A stretch of 64,000 nt of DNA from Diplosphaera chodatii (lineage: Eukaryota; Chlorophyta; Trebouxiophyceae; Prasiolales; Stichococcaceae). Below, piece by piece: positions 11,201 to 30,497 of this stretch. The DNA is taken from the NCBI GenBank assembly GCA_032358165.1, contig JAALGY010000023.1:1116001-1180000 (forward strand). Direction: 5' to 3'. Within the stretch, counting starts at the first letter, position 1; each line of letters begins with the position of its first letter. Under the pieces are notes generated by a model. That model was not told the origin of the DNA, did not search any database, and saw only the letters and a program-made list of their open reading frames with translations. Made by a program: the position numbers and the translations under genes.

Positions 11201-14163
11201 CCCCAGCGCGCCAGACATGGCTGTGCGCCAGGCGCTCGGGGAGACGCAGGTCATCGCCGCCACCAAGTCTGCGCTGGGCGATGCAGGTAAAGCTCGACGA
11301 GGGTCAAGCAGTCTGACCATGCTGATTGTTTTCCGGGCCCGTTCAATTAACCCCCCACACCTCTGAAGCCGACACCAGTGCTGCCATCAGCATGCAGCAT
11401 TGCTGCTGATGCACAGAGCTGACTGTGGCAGCAGCCGCAGCACGAGACCGTGTTCTGCCAAGACTCTGATGCCACATGCCAAGGTGAACGTTATCTGGGC
11501 CACCACATGACGGCCATGCGCCAGGCGGTTGTGGAAATAATATATGCAATTGCCCGAATGACTGGTTGTGTGTTTGTGTAGGCGTAGCAGTCGAGAAGCT
11601 CGAGGAGGCAGCAGCAGCGTCTGGCAAGGCAGCAGGCAGCAAGGCAGTGGAGCGCTCGTCGACAACGCTGCTGGTCAAGAACCTGCCCTACTCAGTCACC
11701 CTGCAGGAGCTGCAGGTGCCTGCAGTTGTGGTGCTCGATACGACGAATATGTCCGGCAAATGCTGAAGCTGGTAAACTGCATCCTTGTTGCTCTTCGGCA
11801 ACACATTGGCCTCAGCAGTGTACGCTGTTGGGGTTGGAGTCCAGCAGCACTGTAGCCTTCTCAATTGCACAATCAACCCGGCGAGTGTGGAATTCTTATG
11901 TGGTGCTGTGATGGCCTTGAGGATGACATAGCACATGCGAACATTGATCCTGCAGGAGCTGTTTGGGCGGCATGGGGACATGGGCCGGATGGTGCTGCCG
12001 CCCACCAGGGTCCTGGCCCTGGTGGAGTACCTGGAGGCGTCTGATGCGCGCTCCGCGTTCCGTGGGCTGGCATACCGGCGCCTGCAGCACGTGCCCCTCT
12101 ACCTGGAGTGGGCACCAGCCGGCATCTTTGCCGGGCCAGCACCCACAACAGCATCAGTGCGTGTGCGGCGGCTTGGGCAGGCCCTTGACATGCAACAGCA
12201 CATGTCACGCATTTGCACAAAATGATCTGGCGCATCAGGCTTGACTCGGACCACCTCGTCTATTGCGTTGGCCTTCAAGCCAAGCATAGTCACTGCTCGT
12301 GTTTGCTGCAGGTCACCAGAAACGCTGCTGACGCTCGTGCAGCAGAGCCAGCGGAAAGTGTACAGGTGGCAGGGCCGCATACCGATGCAGTTGACGAGGC
12401 AGAAGCAGAGCCGCAAACACTGTATGTCAAGAACCTGGCATGGAAGACAGGTGGGGTCAAGACTCCGGCCGCAGTTGCATGCATATGTAATCTTAACCTG
12501 TTCAGGCATGCGTATATCTTCTACCACTGCCATCAGCGCTGCAATAACATGTCTTATATGCTGTAGATGATGCCTCGCTCCGACGTCATTTCGACAAAGC
12601 AGCATCGGCAGTGGGTGGCACATGTCGCTCAGCAAAGGTGCATTGGTTAAAAGATGTCTTGCAACCACAGATCAACGACGACGAGGCACCTCCCATGTGA
12701 TCATCGTTCAGCACTGTCCCATCTGCCACAATTGCAATTGCCAGCATGCGGATATGTGCTGGAAGCAGGTGGCAATGCGGCAAGAGAAGGGCAAACAAGG
12801 GGCGCAACTCTCCATGGGCTTTGGATTTGTGGAATGCTCCTCGGAGGATGTAGCCAAGGCTGTGCTCAAGCGGCTGCAGGTGCGGTGTGCATACGCGACT
12901 TTGCTGCTGTGAAGTCAGCACATATTGAACCTCCTGTGCGTTGCGGATCCCTCGGTATCCCTTGGGAAAGTTGTCTTGAAGAGACCACTCTCAGGAGGAC
13001 CACCTGTGCCACCAGATTGCAGCACATGTCCTTGTGCATGGCCAGGCATCTCTGCATAATAGCATGTGTCAGCGACGCTGCTCCTGAAGCAGCCTGCTGA
13101 TGAGGGTATGCAGACGGCAAGGTTGGCTGGCCCTCCATCTGACTGCACGGGACGTTCGCACGTGCAGGGCTTGGAACTGGATGGACACAAGCTGCTGATC
13201 CAGCTCAGCCAGCGGAGGCGCTTGGCGGATGATGGCGGGCAGGGCGGCAAGACCGCCAAGGATGGCAAAGCGAACACCACCAAGCTGGTGCGCATTCACC
13301 TGCGTATTCAAAGAAAGGGTCGTCAGGGAGGACATCTTGCTTCAGGTCACATGTATGCACATCGCTTGCATGGCAGCTTGTCATCTGTTGTGGCCAGTCA
13401 CGATTTCCTTCACTGATGCTCCGTGCCCGATTGAGCAGGCAGTGCGCAATGTGGCGTTTGAGGCCACGCGCAAGGACCTGGTGGGCCTGTTCGGGCCTTT
13501 TGGCCACATCAAGAGCGCTCGGCTGCCCCGCAAGTTTGATGGCAACCACAGGTTGTTCCTATATGCCCTGCCACTTGCATGTATGCATACAATTAGCATT
13601 TGGCGTAGTGCTGCAGGTGTGTGCGCCCAGCCTGCATGTTGTCTGCACTATAGTGCCTGCCTGTTGAGCAGAAGTATCAAATGGCGTCCAACTGTCTACT
13701 TGGGTTCGCATGCAGGGGGTTTGCCTTTGTGGACTTTGCATCCAAACAGGAGGCGCAGGCGGCTCTGGAGGCCATCGCTGGCACACACCTTTACGGCCGC
13801 CGCCTCGTAGTAGAATGGGCCGAACAGGTGCTGGCCTTGCTACCAGCATCATTGAACGTGTGTTTGTAGCATCTTGTGTTGGGAGCTTTCGCCGGAGCTT
13901 GTCGGGGTGCGGCTGCAGTGAAGGGTCTCTGCAATGCCTCTGCATGCTGTGCTCCGCACCGATATGCCCATTCCCTGCGACTTCAGGATGCTGGGCTGGA
14001 TGAGCTACGGGCAAAGACGGCAGCAAAATTCCATGATGACTATGAAGACGAGGCGGCAGTAGGTGCAGGCCTGCAAGATGGCAAAAAGCAGCGGAAGACC
14101 CCAGACACGGAGCCGGAGGCCGATCAGCGGAAGAAGAAACGGCGCAAAGCGGCAGCAAGCTGA
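8233..14163 (+). CDS. MRD1: Multiple RRM protein MRD1/RBM19, pre-rRNA processing
   Basis: Nucleolar RNA-binding protein that binds the 35S pre-rRNA and helps organise early cleavages for 18S rRNA. The first exon 8233-8360 gives LCVKNLP and 8475-8589 gives [23 protein letters not shown], the strongly conserved RRM1 of the family. [16 protein letters not shown] linker and an acidic region with [10 protein letters not shown] follow, both family signatures. Further RRMs can be read near 10080-10620 ([12 protein letters not shown]), 11660-12130 ([12 protein letters not shown]), 12410-12890 ([22 protein letters not shown]) and 13436-13830 ([32 protein letters not shown]). The end is a basic DGKKQRK...KKKRRK tail. 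That is five RRMs, as in yeast Mrd1. About 20 exons; several middle joins were not fixed to the base. Confidence 0.92.
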
Positions 14164-14731
14164 CATTCAACCGGCACCCTAGCGTTGATATTTTTCCGCC
14201 AGTGAAAAGTGCAGCCGGTTTCAGGGCTGCTTCCAAGGGTTTCTGACGCGGATCTGATCGCAACTGGGTCGGACACATCGGGTGCGAGGTCGTGCCGATG
14301 CCCAACTCTTCATTCCACGCGCAGCTCTGACCTGTGTATCTGCATTCAACAGCTTGGCCTCAACGCGACTGCTCGTTTGCATCGATGGCACTCTCCATGA
14401 CGAGCGTGAAATTGACAGCACCCTTCCAGGCTACTCGCGGTGCTGCCTCAGCGGCTCGCAAGCCGCGCACCGTCGTCATAGCCCATTCTCATCAGGTGTC
14501 GTGATCTGAGACCCCTAGCGCTGCCGCGAGTCCGCCGTTGACTAATACTTCACGCAGTGATGTGCAGTGCTATCCCACGCCGCAGTCCCACCAGTGGGTA
14601 AATTCAGATGCAAGATCTGTATGAAGCAATATGAAAGGTCCAGTGGCTCGGTGTTACCTGCAAATGCGCCATGAGAGCCAGCTTTAGGGCAGAACAGACC
14701 AGCAGCCGATCTGGGGTGATGCATGCTTGAA
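14164..14731. other. Intergenic region between MRD1 and small gene
   Basis: About 570 bases between tandem genes. Short open frames only, no recognisable domain or RNA. Confidence 0.45.
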
Positions 14732-15453
14732 ATGCGTCGTTTCGATGTGATGCAGAGCCCAAAGGACATCGGCGTGAAGGCTGCTGGAGCCCTCGCCGCA
14801 GTGCAACTGGCGCTGCACCCTCTCACGGGTATGGAGTTCAGCATGACCATCTGGCGCAGGGTATTGCATGGGATCCTGTAAATATATAACACGCCATGCG
14901 CCACAGACACAATATTGCTCGGTGCTGCCGCAGGTGCCGCTGTTGCCGACGTCATTCCCAGCACATCGGACCTGCAGCATCAGGCATGCAGCAGTCTGTC
15001 GCTCAATCAGCCTGCCGAAGTGCGTGCCATTGCGGATGGCCTGTGGTTGCCAGAAGCCTCATCCCCCTTGAACGGCTCCGCAGGTGTTGTTTGGCATTGG
15101 CGAGAAGGCGCAGGACAAGGTGCAGGAGCTGAAGGGCAACGTGGAGCAGGCTGCCGCGAAGAAGGACGATGCCGCTGAGCGCGTCGTGCCCGAGAGCCCC
15201 GGCACCTCGCAGGAGGACAACGCCGAGAAGGTTCGCCAGCAGGCCGGTGAGTGCTGCAATGCCGTATTGAGGCAGTGCTGGCAGTGTGGCATACCGATGT
15301 TGCTGGCACATTCTGGTGGCACCACGACCAGCGCCACGACTGATAAATGGTCCGCTATTGTCATCAATGCCCCTGAAGACTGACGCATCTATGTGCTGTG
15401 CTGCAGAGAATGGTCCGGTGGCCGGTGGTGACGCGCGTGCGCCCACGAACTAA
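14732..15453 (+). CDS. Small unknown protein with amphipathic helix
   Basis: Not recognised. A plausible four-exon model starts at ATG 14732 (or the in-frame ATG 14750) and reads MRRFDVMQSPKDIGVKAAG with a short hydrophobic AAVQLALHPL. A segment GAAVADVIPSTSDLQ follows, then an exon from about 15085 with VLFGIGEKAQDKVQELKGNV, EQAAAKKDDAAERVV and a Pro/Gly end PVAGGDARAPTN. The charged Lys/Asp/Gln/Ala stretch is a probable amphipathic helix, like those of LEA-like or plastid stress proteins, but no family motif is visible. About 130 residues. Exon 2 boundaries are uncertain. It converges on RRP15. Confidence 0.5.
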
Positions 15454-15744
15454 GCTGCTATAGCAGCAGTGGCTGGTGATCATATTGATAATGTGCATGC
15501 ACGATGCTGCCACCATGTCCTGTCATCAGCCACCTGACGTGTGGGCGGAATTTGCAGTAAACTTGAGTGAGAGCAGGCATCATCAGCTTGTCGCTCAGCC
15601 TACCATGCAAGCAGGCCAGCTGGCGATGCTTGAGCGCCATCAGCTGTTGGGCATTGGTGCACTGGACCCCAGCTGAGCAGATTGCCACATCATCATATGG
15701 CACATTGCCATACACTAGGCACATCAATGACATGCACACCCCAG

Positions 15745-17344
15745 TCAACCATCGTCGCTCTCACTGCCTAAGTCTGCCATTGTCTCCTCTGCCACTGGGT
15801 CTTCTGCATCCTCCCGTTTATCCCAATCCTGCGCACAGATTCGGATGAAATGGTCACAAGATGCTCTCCACGCCAGCGATCTTGGCAGTTCATGCATGTA
15901 TGCAGAAGAAACCATCTAGTCTACAGCTTGCAGCACATGCACACCTTCATGCGCAGGCCGCTCTGTAGGCTGGAGAAGTCTTCCTGCAGTGCCTTCCAGG
16001 CTGGCGTATCCGCTGCTGCTGCCTGCTCTGATGGCGCAGAGCCTTGCGCAGCAGCAGCTGCGCCAGCGATTTGCTTCTGCTGTTGCGACTTGCCGCGGAG
16101 CTCCGCCAAAAAGCTGGCCTTGGTGAGCTGCTTGTCCTGCAGTAGATCAAGTAACTGGAGCAATCTGGTGTGTGACATTGTGCACGATATCCACCACGCA
16201 GGATGTGCCATTCTACCCAAAACTGCCCTGGCTGCAGCCTCACACACTTTCCCAGTACAGAGCTCGGTTGCATACTTAGGCAGCAGCACCTTTGCTCGGG
16301 CCCCGGGTGCCTGCGCCTCCGAAGCCTGCTTCTGCGCCTTTGCAACGGCGTTGAACAGCTGCACCACGCCCCGCCGCGCCGTCCGCAGCAGCGCCTTCTC
16401 CACTGCGTCCGCCTCCGGATCCTCCCCACGCCTGCACGGAGAACGCTGAATGATGAATTGAACATTAAGCTGCCTCACGCATGTAGCCTTCAGGTAACGC
16501 TGTTTTTTTGGGGAGATAACGACACCATCTTGCACAGCAGTCTTGATGGCCGACCACTGGCGTCACCTCAGCATGCAGTATCGTGCTGTTGCAGCCGCAC
16601 CTCGAGACAGTGGCATGACCACGGCGTCGCATCTCCTGCCGCAGCAAGCGTGCCTTCCTATCGACCGCTTCGGATGCCTGCTCCTCCCGCTGACGCTTCT
16701 GCACGCTCTTGCTGCCCTGCACCGCATCAGACGACACGGGTTCGATCTGGACACACAACCTTGTGACATGCTGGCTCAGGCGAATATGATACTGCATGGC
16801 CTTCGTACCGTCGAAGCAACAATTCTGCTGCATCAAGCTACCAACGAAAGCACACCGACAAGATGGCTGCGCCAGTGTCATCAGTGGCGCCCCGTGCCGC
16901 CTTGGCGAAAGCCTTTGCAATTGCTGCGCCCTTCCCCGCTGTTCGGAAAGGTCCGAGTGGCTCCGTGGCCGCTTCGCCGCTGCCATCTGTGCATCCATTG
17001 CCGATGTTGGCAACTGGCCGCGTGCATGGGTGCGCATGTGCTATGACTATTGCCGTGCAACACCGTGCACCCCCCGCCTCACCGTCGCGTTCATTGTGTG
17101 TGATTTCGACTCCACCCTCTCGATCGCCGTCCGCAGCGTGCTCAGCTGCATTAGCATCAGCGCTGCTGCGGTCCTCATCACCGCCACTGCCGTTGCCGTC
17201 ATTACCGTCTGCACCGGGTGCCAGTGAGCCCCTTTCCCTGCCTGAGCTCGCGACCTCTGCTGTGGTCTCATGCTCGCTGATATCTGACGTCTCGCTTCTG
17301 TCATCATCGAGGTCCGAACCGAAGTCACCTGCAGCGGCGGCCAT
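15745..17344 (-). CDS. RRP15: Ribosomal RNA-processing protein RRP15
   Basis: Nucleolar factor needed for 60S subunit maturation (27S pre-rRNA processing). The start MAAAAGDFGSDLDDD opens a long acidic, low-complexity N-terminus. It is followed by FRTAGKGAAIAKAFAKAA, a basic coiled segment KARLLRQEMRRRGH, then LRKTARRGVV-like text reading LLRTARRGVVQLFNAVAKAQ, the core Rrp15 motif. The last exons read PAWKALQEDFSSLQSGLRMK spliced to DWDKREDAEDP, restoring the conserved MKDWD end of the family. The frame then runs to a TGA at 15745-15747. Without that final splice the frame would stop at about 15921. Five or more exons. It is divergent from SDE2. Confidence 0.88.
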
Positions 17345-17842
17345 GCTGCGCTGCTGGTCAAATGGACACAGCAAGGTGGTTTCGCCGCACGCCGACGCAA
17401 ATCCTGTCCAATAGGTATGGTAGGACTGAGAGAACCGCAGCTATCGTGCGCTGCAGCTTAGATCGCGATTGTGCACGCCAGCATGAGGGACATGTAGGCA
17501 AATCAACTCGAACTCATAACAAAGCACGCTCACTAATAGGTCACACAAATGTTTCAATCTGAACTTTGTTGACGTAGAGACTTGTGCATCTGCTGTACAT
17601 GCGCGCACTGTTCGACTGTTGCGGCATGCACCAGAAGGTGTCCTCCCCCGTGTTCACACCCCTGCATCACGTGAGCGTTTCAGTCTGCGAAACTCAGCAT
17701 TCCTGCTCATTCGCAGCTTACTTGTGACCCTGAGCGGTCAGAAAGCAGACGTTGCCGTATATTGTTGACGTTCGTGTAACAGGCGCACGCCAGCCGGTGG
17801 TGTCTGCCTTCAGCCCAGCTGGTAACGTCGAAGGCAGCAAAG
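17345..17842. promoter_or_regulatory. Divergent promoter region RRP15 / SDE2
   Basis: About 500 bases between opposite gene starts. AT-richer than the coding sequence. No named element seen. Confidence 0.35.
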
Positions 17843-20173
17843 ATGCAGCTGTTTGTGCGCACAGACCGCACCTTGTCGCTGCAAACGGATCCTGTTGGCA
17901 GTGTGGCCGCGCTGCAGGCGGAGGTCGAACGCAGGACAGGTTTGCAGCTTGCTTTGCTCAAGCTGATGGGAGCATCCGACTCAAGCATGCTGTGCAGCGG
18001 TGTCGGCTCGAGGGGCTCCCATGTCATGCGGTCTGTAAAGCTGTGGCTGTGCGTTTGCAGGCATTCCGCAGGCGGAGCAGCGGCTCATCTATGGCGGTAG
18101 GCAGCTGCACGCCGGCGCCTGTCTGCAAGCATGCGGCCTGCAGCCAGACGCCACGCTGCACCTTGTCTTGCGGCTCCGCGGCGGCAAGGGCGGCTTCGGC
18201 GCCCTGCTGCGCGCCGGCGCGCGGGCGACCGTCAGCCAGAACACGGACGCGTGCCGCGACCTCAGCGGGCGCCGCATGCGGCACGTGAACGCGGACAAGA
18301 AGCTGGAAGGTGCGGCGCAGTGGCACGCTGGACACCCTTCACGGTACTGCGAAACACCTGAGGACGAGCCGTGGTGGTATAGCGGAGGGGCATAGCCTGC
18401 TGGGTTTTGTTCGGTTTGCTTTGTCAGGGCGGCATCATCAACACACCCCGACAGGCATGCCAGGCGCGAGCGTGCGCACCTGCGCACCCTGCAGAGTGGC
18501 AGGCGGAGGCCCAGGAGCGGGAGCTGGAGAAGGTGGCGCTGCGGCACATCAAGGCGGAGGCCAAGGCGGCGGAGCGGGCCTCGCGCGCTGAGGTGGACGT
18601 CGACGCCGTGCGCCAGGTGGGTCGGTCCTGCGTCAGCAACTGGTCCTGCGTCAGAGAACACGACGAGCAGATGGACATGGACTGGCGGGCTTGCGCCTGC
18701 TCCTGTTTCTCTTCTTGCTTGTGCATTTATTACTGGCATTGTCTATGTTCACCTCTGATTGGTGGCCTAACCGGCTGGCCGACACTCGGCAGTCCAGGTT
18801 GTGTCAGAGTGCACAAAACCTTGGCCACGCAGGAGCAGCGGTCCGGCATTGCGCGTGCTCAGGAGACCATGGGCGAGATCGTGTCCGCACTGCCGCAAGG
18901 AGTCAAGCGCGAAGCAGCGCCACCCGCTGCGTCGCAGGTCTGCTGCATATCTGTCCACTGCATCCGAGCAGATGCTGTGCGGTCCGGCTTCTGATGCTTG
19001 ATGCTGCATGTTCAAGCACACCGTCAGCATATGCTGCTTGTAAGGAGGGCACAACCCGAACCGCAGGTATTCATAAGTAAGCACTCTGCGCTTTCCCTGC
19101 AGGTAGCGAAGCGGGCTCGGCCATCCTACTTTGACGATGACAGCGGCACTGATGAGAGCGATGCAGAGGAGCTGCCTGCTGCGGGCGCGGCAGCCGCCGC
19201 GGTGCCGGGAACAGGTGCCGCGGCCGGTGTTTCACCACCACCGGCTGCTGCGCCCAATGCAGCTGTGGCAGTGCCGTCAGGGGGCCATGCTGCGCCATCC
19301 ACGGGCCCAGCGCAGGTGCATCTTGCTGCTGCTATGCATGAGAGTTCCCACGATTTGCACGCTTCATGTTGTTTACATTTCATATTCACCATGTACCATG
19401 TGTTCGTTCCTGCTGCTTGCTGCAGGCGAGGCTGGGGCCCGACACTTCTGCAGCAGCTGCCAGTGTGGTCGATCGCCAGGCATCAGTAACATCACCGCGG
19501 CCAAAGCCTGCCCGCGAGGCGTCTGTTGCCTCAAATGCGCAGGTGCTGCTGCACTGTCTCTGCATTCCTGCCATGCCATGCTTTGCTGCATATGCCATCA
19601 TGCTTTACGCGCATGATTCCTGTATCCACACATGGTGATAGACGAGTGTGAACAATGTGCAGGAGGCGCAGCCAGTTAGCAGCAGCAGCGGCGCATCGGC
19701 GGCGACTGCATCGGCGGCTGCTTCACTCGGCCACGCAGCATCCGTTGACGCCTCCGGCGCGCTGCCGGCCGAGTCACCGCCGTCCGCTGCTGCAACGGCG
19801 GCGGCGCCTGCTGTGGTGCCGGAGCTGGACCTCGGCCAGTATGCGAATGCCAAGTCGCTGGAGGCGCTGGGCATCGACGCCCTCAAGGTGCTCATGCGCC
19901 CTCCCCAAGCCTCGCCCGACGGAGGTTGTGCAACCCCAAGTTTCTGCAGGGCATGCTTATCTGCTGGTGTGCCACCTTCGACGTCCATTGTCACGTCCCT
20001 CGGGCGAACCTGACACGACACATGCTGGGCTGTGTTGACAGGTGCAGCTGCAGGCGGCGGGGCTCAAGTGCGGTGGCAGCTTGGCTGAGCGTGCCGCGCG
20101 GCTGTTCCTGCTCCGCGACACGCCCGCGGCGCAGCTGGACCGCAAGCACCTTGCCAAGCCCGCAAAGAAGTGA
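17843..20173 (+). CDS. SDE2: SDE2 homologue: ubiquitin-like precursor with SAP domain
   Basis: Sde2 is made as a ubiquitin-fold precursor. Cleavage after a Gly-Gly releases a Lys-starting protein that works in splicing of selected introns and in genome stability. Exon 1 (17843-17939) and exon 2 (18061-18309) code for a ubiquitin-like domain with [15 protein letters not shown], ending [18 protein letters not shown]. The cleavage diglycine is residues 73-74 and Lys is 75. This is the Sde2 signature. Then come a coiled-coil region ([20 protein letters not shown]), an acidic [15 protein letters not shown] patch, an Ala/Pro-rich linker and a C-terminal SAP-like module ([37 protein letters not shown]). 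It ends at LAKPAKK. Length and order fit SDE2. Several middle introns are approximate. Confidence 0.9.
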
Positions 20174-20532
20174 CAGGGGTTATTGATGATGACCATACAG
20201 GGTGCTCCACCTTGTTGTGTTCCTTTCGAAAAGCAGGCCTGTGGCTTTAGCGGGCATTTTGCAGGTCACTGGCGCTGAAATGATATACGGTATGTCACCG
20301 GCCTGAACAAATACAAGTGCCGTCTGGCATTGCACACATTAGTGGCACAGTAGAATTGCGGTTGCTAGCTGCAAACAATCAACTGAGCAGTTCACTAAAA
20401 GCTGCATGGACCTTGATGTCCTAGCGCAGCGAAAGATGCTGATGGTACATGTGATCAGAGCGGTTCGAACCATTGGATTCATAGGGACCTGCAGCATGTG
20501 ATGTGGCAAATGCATCTGACCCTCTCGTTGCA
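20174..20532. other. Convergent intergenic region
   Basis: 3' flanks of SDE2 (+) and the RmlD-like gene (-). A TTCGAAC string near 20464 has no surrounding tRNA fold. Confidence 0.45.
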
Positions 20533-22290
20533 TCAGACGCCGCCATCTGTCCCTTGTGGTGTTAAGACCTCATCCCGCAGCTCTGCTAGGGCTTTGCCAA
20601 AGGGCGTCAAGGACACGCCTAGCTCCTGTATCCTGCAGTGCAACGCTGTCCACTGGTTAGTCAGAGCAACCCAGAACCCTCATAGTAACAGAGGTGAAGG
20701 CCGTGACATCAGGCGCCTCATCCATATTCAGCACACTATGCCTTGGGGTTGCAGCATATCGCAAAGAGCTGCAGCAAATAGCCGAGGACTGTATATTTGC
20801 CCACCTGTCGACAGCCATGGAGATGTCAGCAGGGCTGGCAACGCCACGGTTGACACTGGCGCTGGGCACCGCGATGACGCTGAGCTGGCTGTTGAAGCCG
20901 TACATTTCGGCCACTCTGAGCGCCATGTCAAGGCGGCTGAGGCGCTCTGGACCACCTGTTCATCCCAGCCAGGAATGGTTGAAAGCCTCGGACTCAGGTG
21001 TGCATCACTTCACAAACACGTGCCGTCAAGCTGCTGGCAATTGTTGCATAGCTACAGGCTCACCCATGTTGTACAAACGATGCTGTTGTGCATCTCCTCG
21101 GTTCAGCAGCGCTCTGACAATCTTCAGGATATCCTGCAATGTGGTGCATCAGCACGCTTGACACAAAACGTGCAGGGAATGGACCCCACAGCACATCAGC
21201 TGTCACATCATTAGGTGCTTGCACAGCAGCATTTGCCTGCACGTAGACTGGCGACCGGAACTCGTCATCAAAGAATGCGGTGGGCTTGCCAGCCTCCAGA
21301 CTTGACACAATGAACTGCAGGAACAGCATGCGCGAAACAGGCGTCGAGCACTGGGCGCCGTAAATGATGGAGCTGCGCAGGATCACATGGTTGCGCCACC
21401 GCTCCTGCATGCAAGGACGCAGTGCAATCCGCATCCTTTGACACAGCACCAACTGCCAGCGACTGCGTAGGTTGACGTGCAACTGACAAGTGTGTCCAAC
21501 GCACGTGCAGTATACATCCAGGAAAAGCACCTGTATCAGCTGCTCTGCTTCCTGTTTCGTGGTGCCATATACATTCACGGGTGCGCAAGGGTCGTCCTCA
21601 TGCCACAGCTGCCGCGACCCGTCGTAGAGCTGGTCTGTTGACAGGTGCACTAGTAGCGGCTCCCGCTGCCACTGCTCCTTGTGCTGCTCTAAGCACTCCA
21701 GCAGGTACACAGGCACATTTACTGCCCTACATGCAAGCATGTCACCAAATCCTGTCATCGGCAACACCCATGTCTGATTGTGCGCAGACGATCTAATTGG
21801 AGTCCGCTACACAGCAGTGCAGCAGACCAACCTGGCTATGGCTGCATCCTTCTCGCATGCAGCGGGTGATGACATGGCGGCGCAGTTGATGACGGCATCA
21901 ATGGGGCCTGCCTTGGTGAATGCCTCAGTCAGGCCCTCCCCGGACTTGAGGTCCGCCTGTGAAAATGCCGCACTTATCAATATATCATCAGTGTACCGCC
22001 AAACATGCACCATGTTGGCTGACATCTGCTGCTCACCCAGAAAGCTGTAACGCCGTCTGGAAAGGTTGACGGCGCGATGCTGCTGTGATGCGTGTATGCC
22101 ACCTGGATTGCAAAGGTGTGCTGCAGGTGATGACCAGTGTGGTTTATACATGAGCGATGTCACCACCTCAGCTGTCTGACATTCACAACGCATGCCTCAA
22201 ATTCAGGACCTGGTCTGTAGACGCCAGATCCTCCACGAGAAACTGTCCCAGGTAGCCACTGCCTCCAACAACCAGCAGCTTTTTGCTCAT
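20533..22290 (-). CDS. RmlD/MAT2B-like NAD(P)-binding Rossmann protein
   Basis: Extended short-chain dehydrogenase of the dTDP-4-dehydrorhamnose reductase-like group. Plants carry a related protein annotated as NAD(P)-binding or MAT2B-like. The start MSKKLLVVGGSGYLGQFLVE holds the GxxGYxG nucleotide-binding loop. Later exons give VAYTHHS, ADLKSGEGL, DAVINCAAMSSPAACE, the HLSTDQLYDG strand, and VYGTTKQEAE with the catalytic YxxxK. Then come ILRSSIIYGAQ, FFDDEFRSPVYV and a C-terminal GGPERLSRLDMALRVAE segment. The frame ends LAELRDEVLTPQGTDGGV. The true substrate is not visible: the fold suits either a sugar-nucleotide reductase or a regulatory subunit of methionine adenosyltransferase. About eight exons. 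Divergent from PRP5. Confidence 0.85.
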
Positions 22291-23290
22291 GGCGGGCCAG
22301 CAGCCTCTGTCAGTTGGTGCTGCCCAAGATGCAAATTTCTCAAACTGATTTTGAGTTAGCTGACAAGCTTGTCAAGAATGTACGGATCTACGGCACCACC
22401 TACTGCATCAGACGTGTGAAACTCGCTTGCTTCTTGATAACCAGGCTCAATCGCTTTGACTACGCCTCTCTTTGCCTCATGAGCAAAGTGTTGCTCAGAG
22501 CTACGAGTTGCCCACCGCAGCTGATCGCGGCAGACTCATGGCAGCAAATCAGCAATCAAATGGACATGTAGCAAACAGTGGCGACAATCAGCTGCAAACC
22601 TGCTGCTTGTCCGATTGCGTCCCGTGCAGCGCACCGTTATGCATGTTAGCCAAGGTACTGTGCACAAGACCACTGGGTATGTACCGACAATCTTACTTGC
22701 CAGCTACTTCGAGTGGTCCCATCAACATTGCGGGGACGCTAATGCAGGTGGGGTAGACAGCTTGCCTAGAGGCGTTTCGACGCGCCACAATGCTTGCTGC
22801 ACACATTCTAGCATCCCTCTGCATCCACTAAGCCCGTCCTGACATCTGGTGCTCGGTAGGGAGGACACTGCGGTTGTCAATCCTACAAGGGTCGCTCCTT
22901 CATGGTGGTAGTGGTCCGTCCTCATCATTCATCAAGGTCGTAGTGGGCCGGCAGGATCTTGAAGGTCCTTGCACGCCTTCACAGGCTTGCCAGAGGACCA
23001 TCGAGGCAGCCAGATCAGCATCAGGTGCCCTCGACCAGAATAATCCATGTGTGATGGTTACAAGCTGTGTTCCAGCATGCTGTCAGGGTGCACTCTCTGG
23101 TCTCGCGGGTCACGACTGCCGTTCCAAGTTTGCTGTCGTTGCAGTCAGCGTTCTCCAGGCAGCCTGAAGATATCCGCAGTTGCAGGCTAGTGCAGCGTGT
23201 TCTGTAATGACGCCTGCACATTCCCAATCTATTGCTGCTTGCAGGCCGTGGACATGGAAGCTGGCATGTCCGCGTTATCCTGAAGACGCG
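22291..23290. promoter_or_regulatory. 1-kb divergent region between RmlD-like gene and PRP5
   Basis: Probably holds both promoters and 5' UTRs. Short plus-strand open frames at 22314-23160 have no recognisable domain. A 5' non-coding exon of PRP5 could lie here. Confidence 0.4.

Positions 23291-30497
<7,207 letters not shown>

Noticed and set aside
20455..20480. GGTTCGAACC string resembling a tRNA T-loop
   Set aside because: It is a short palindrome with no cloverleaf around it.
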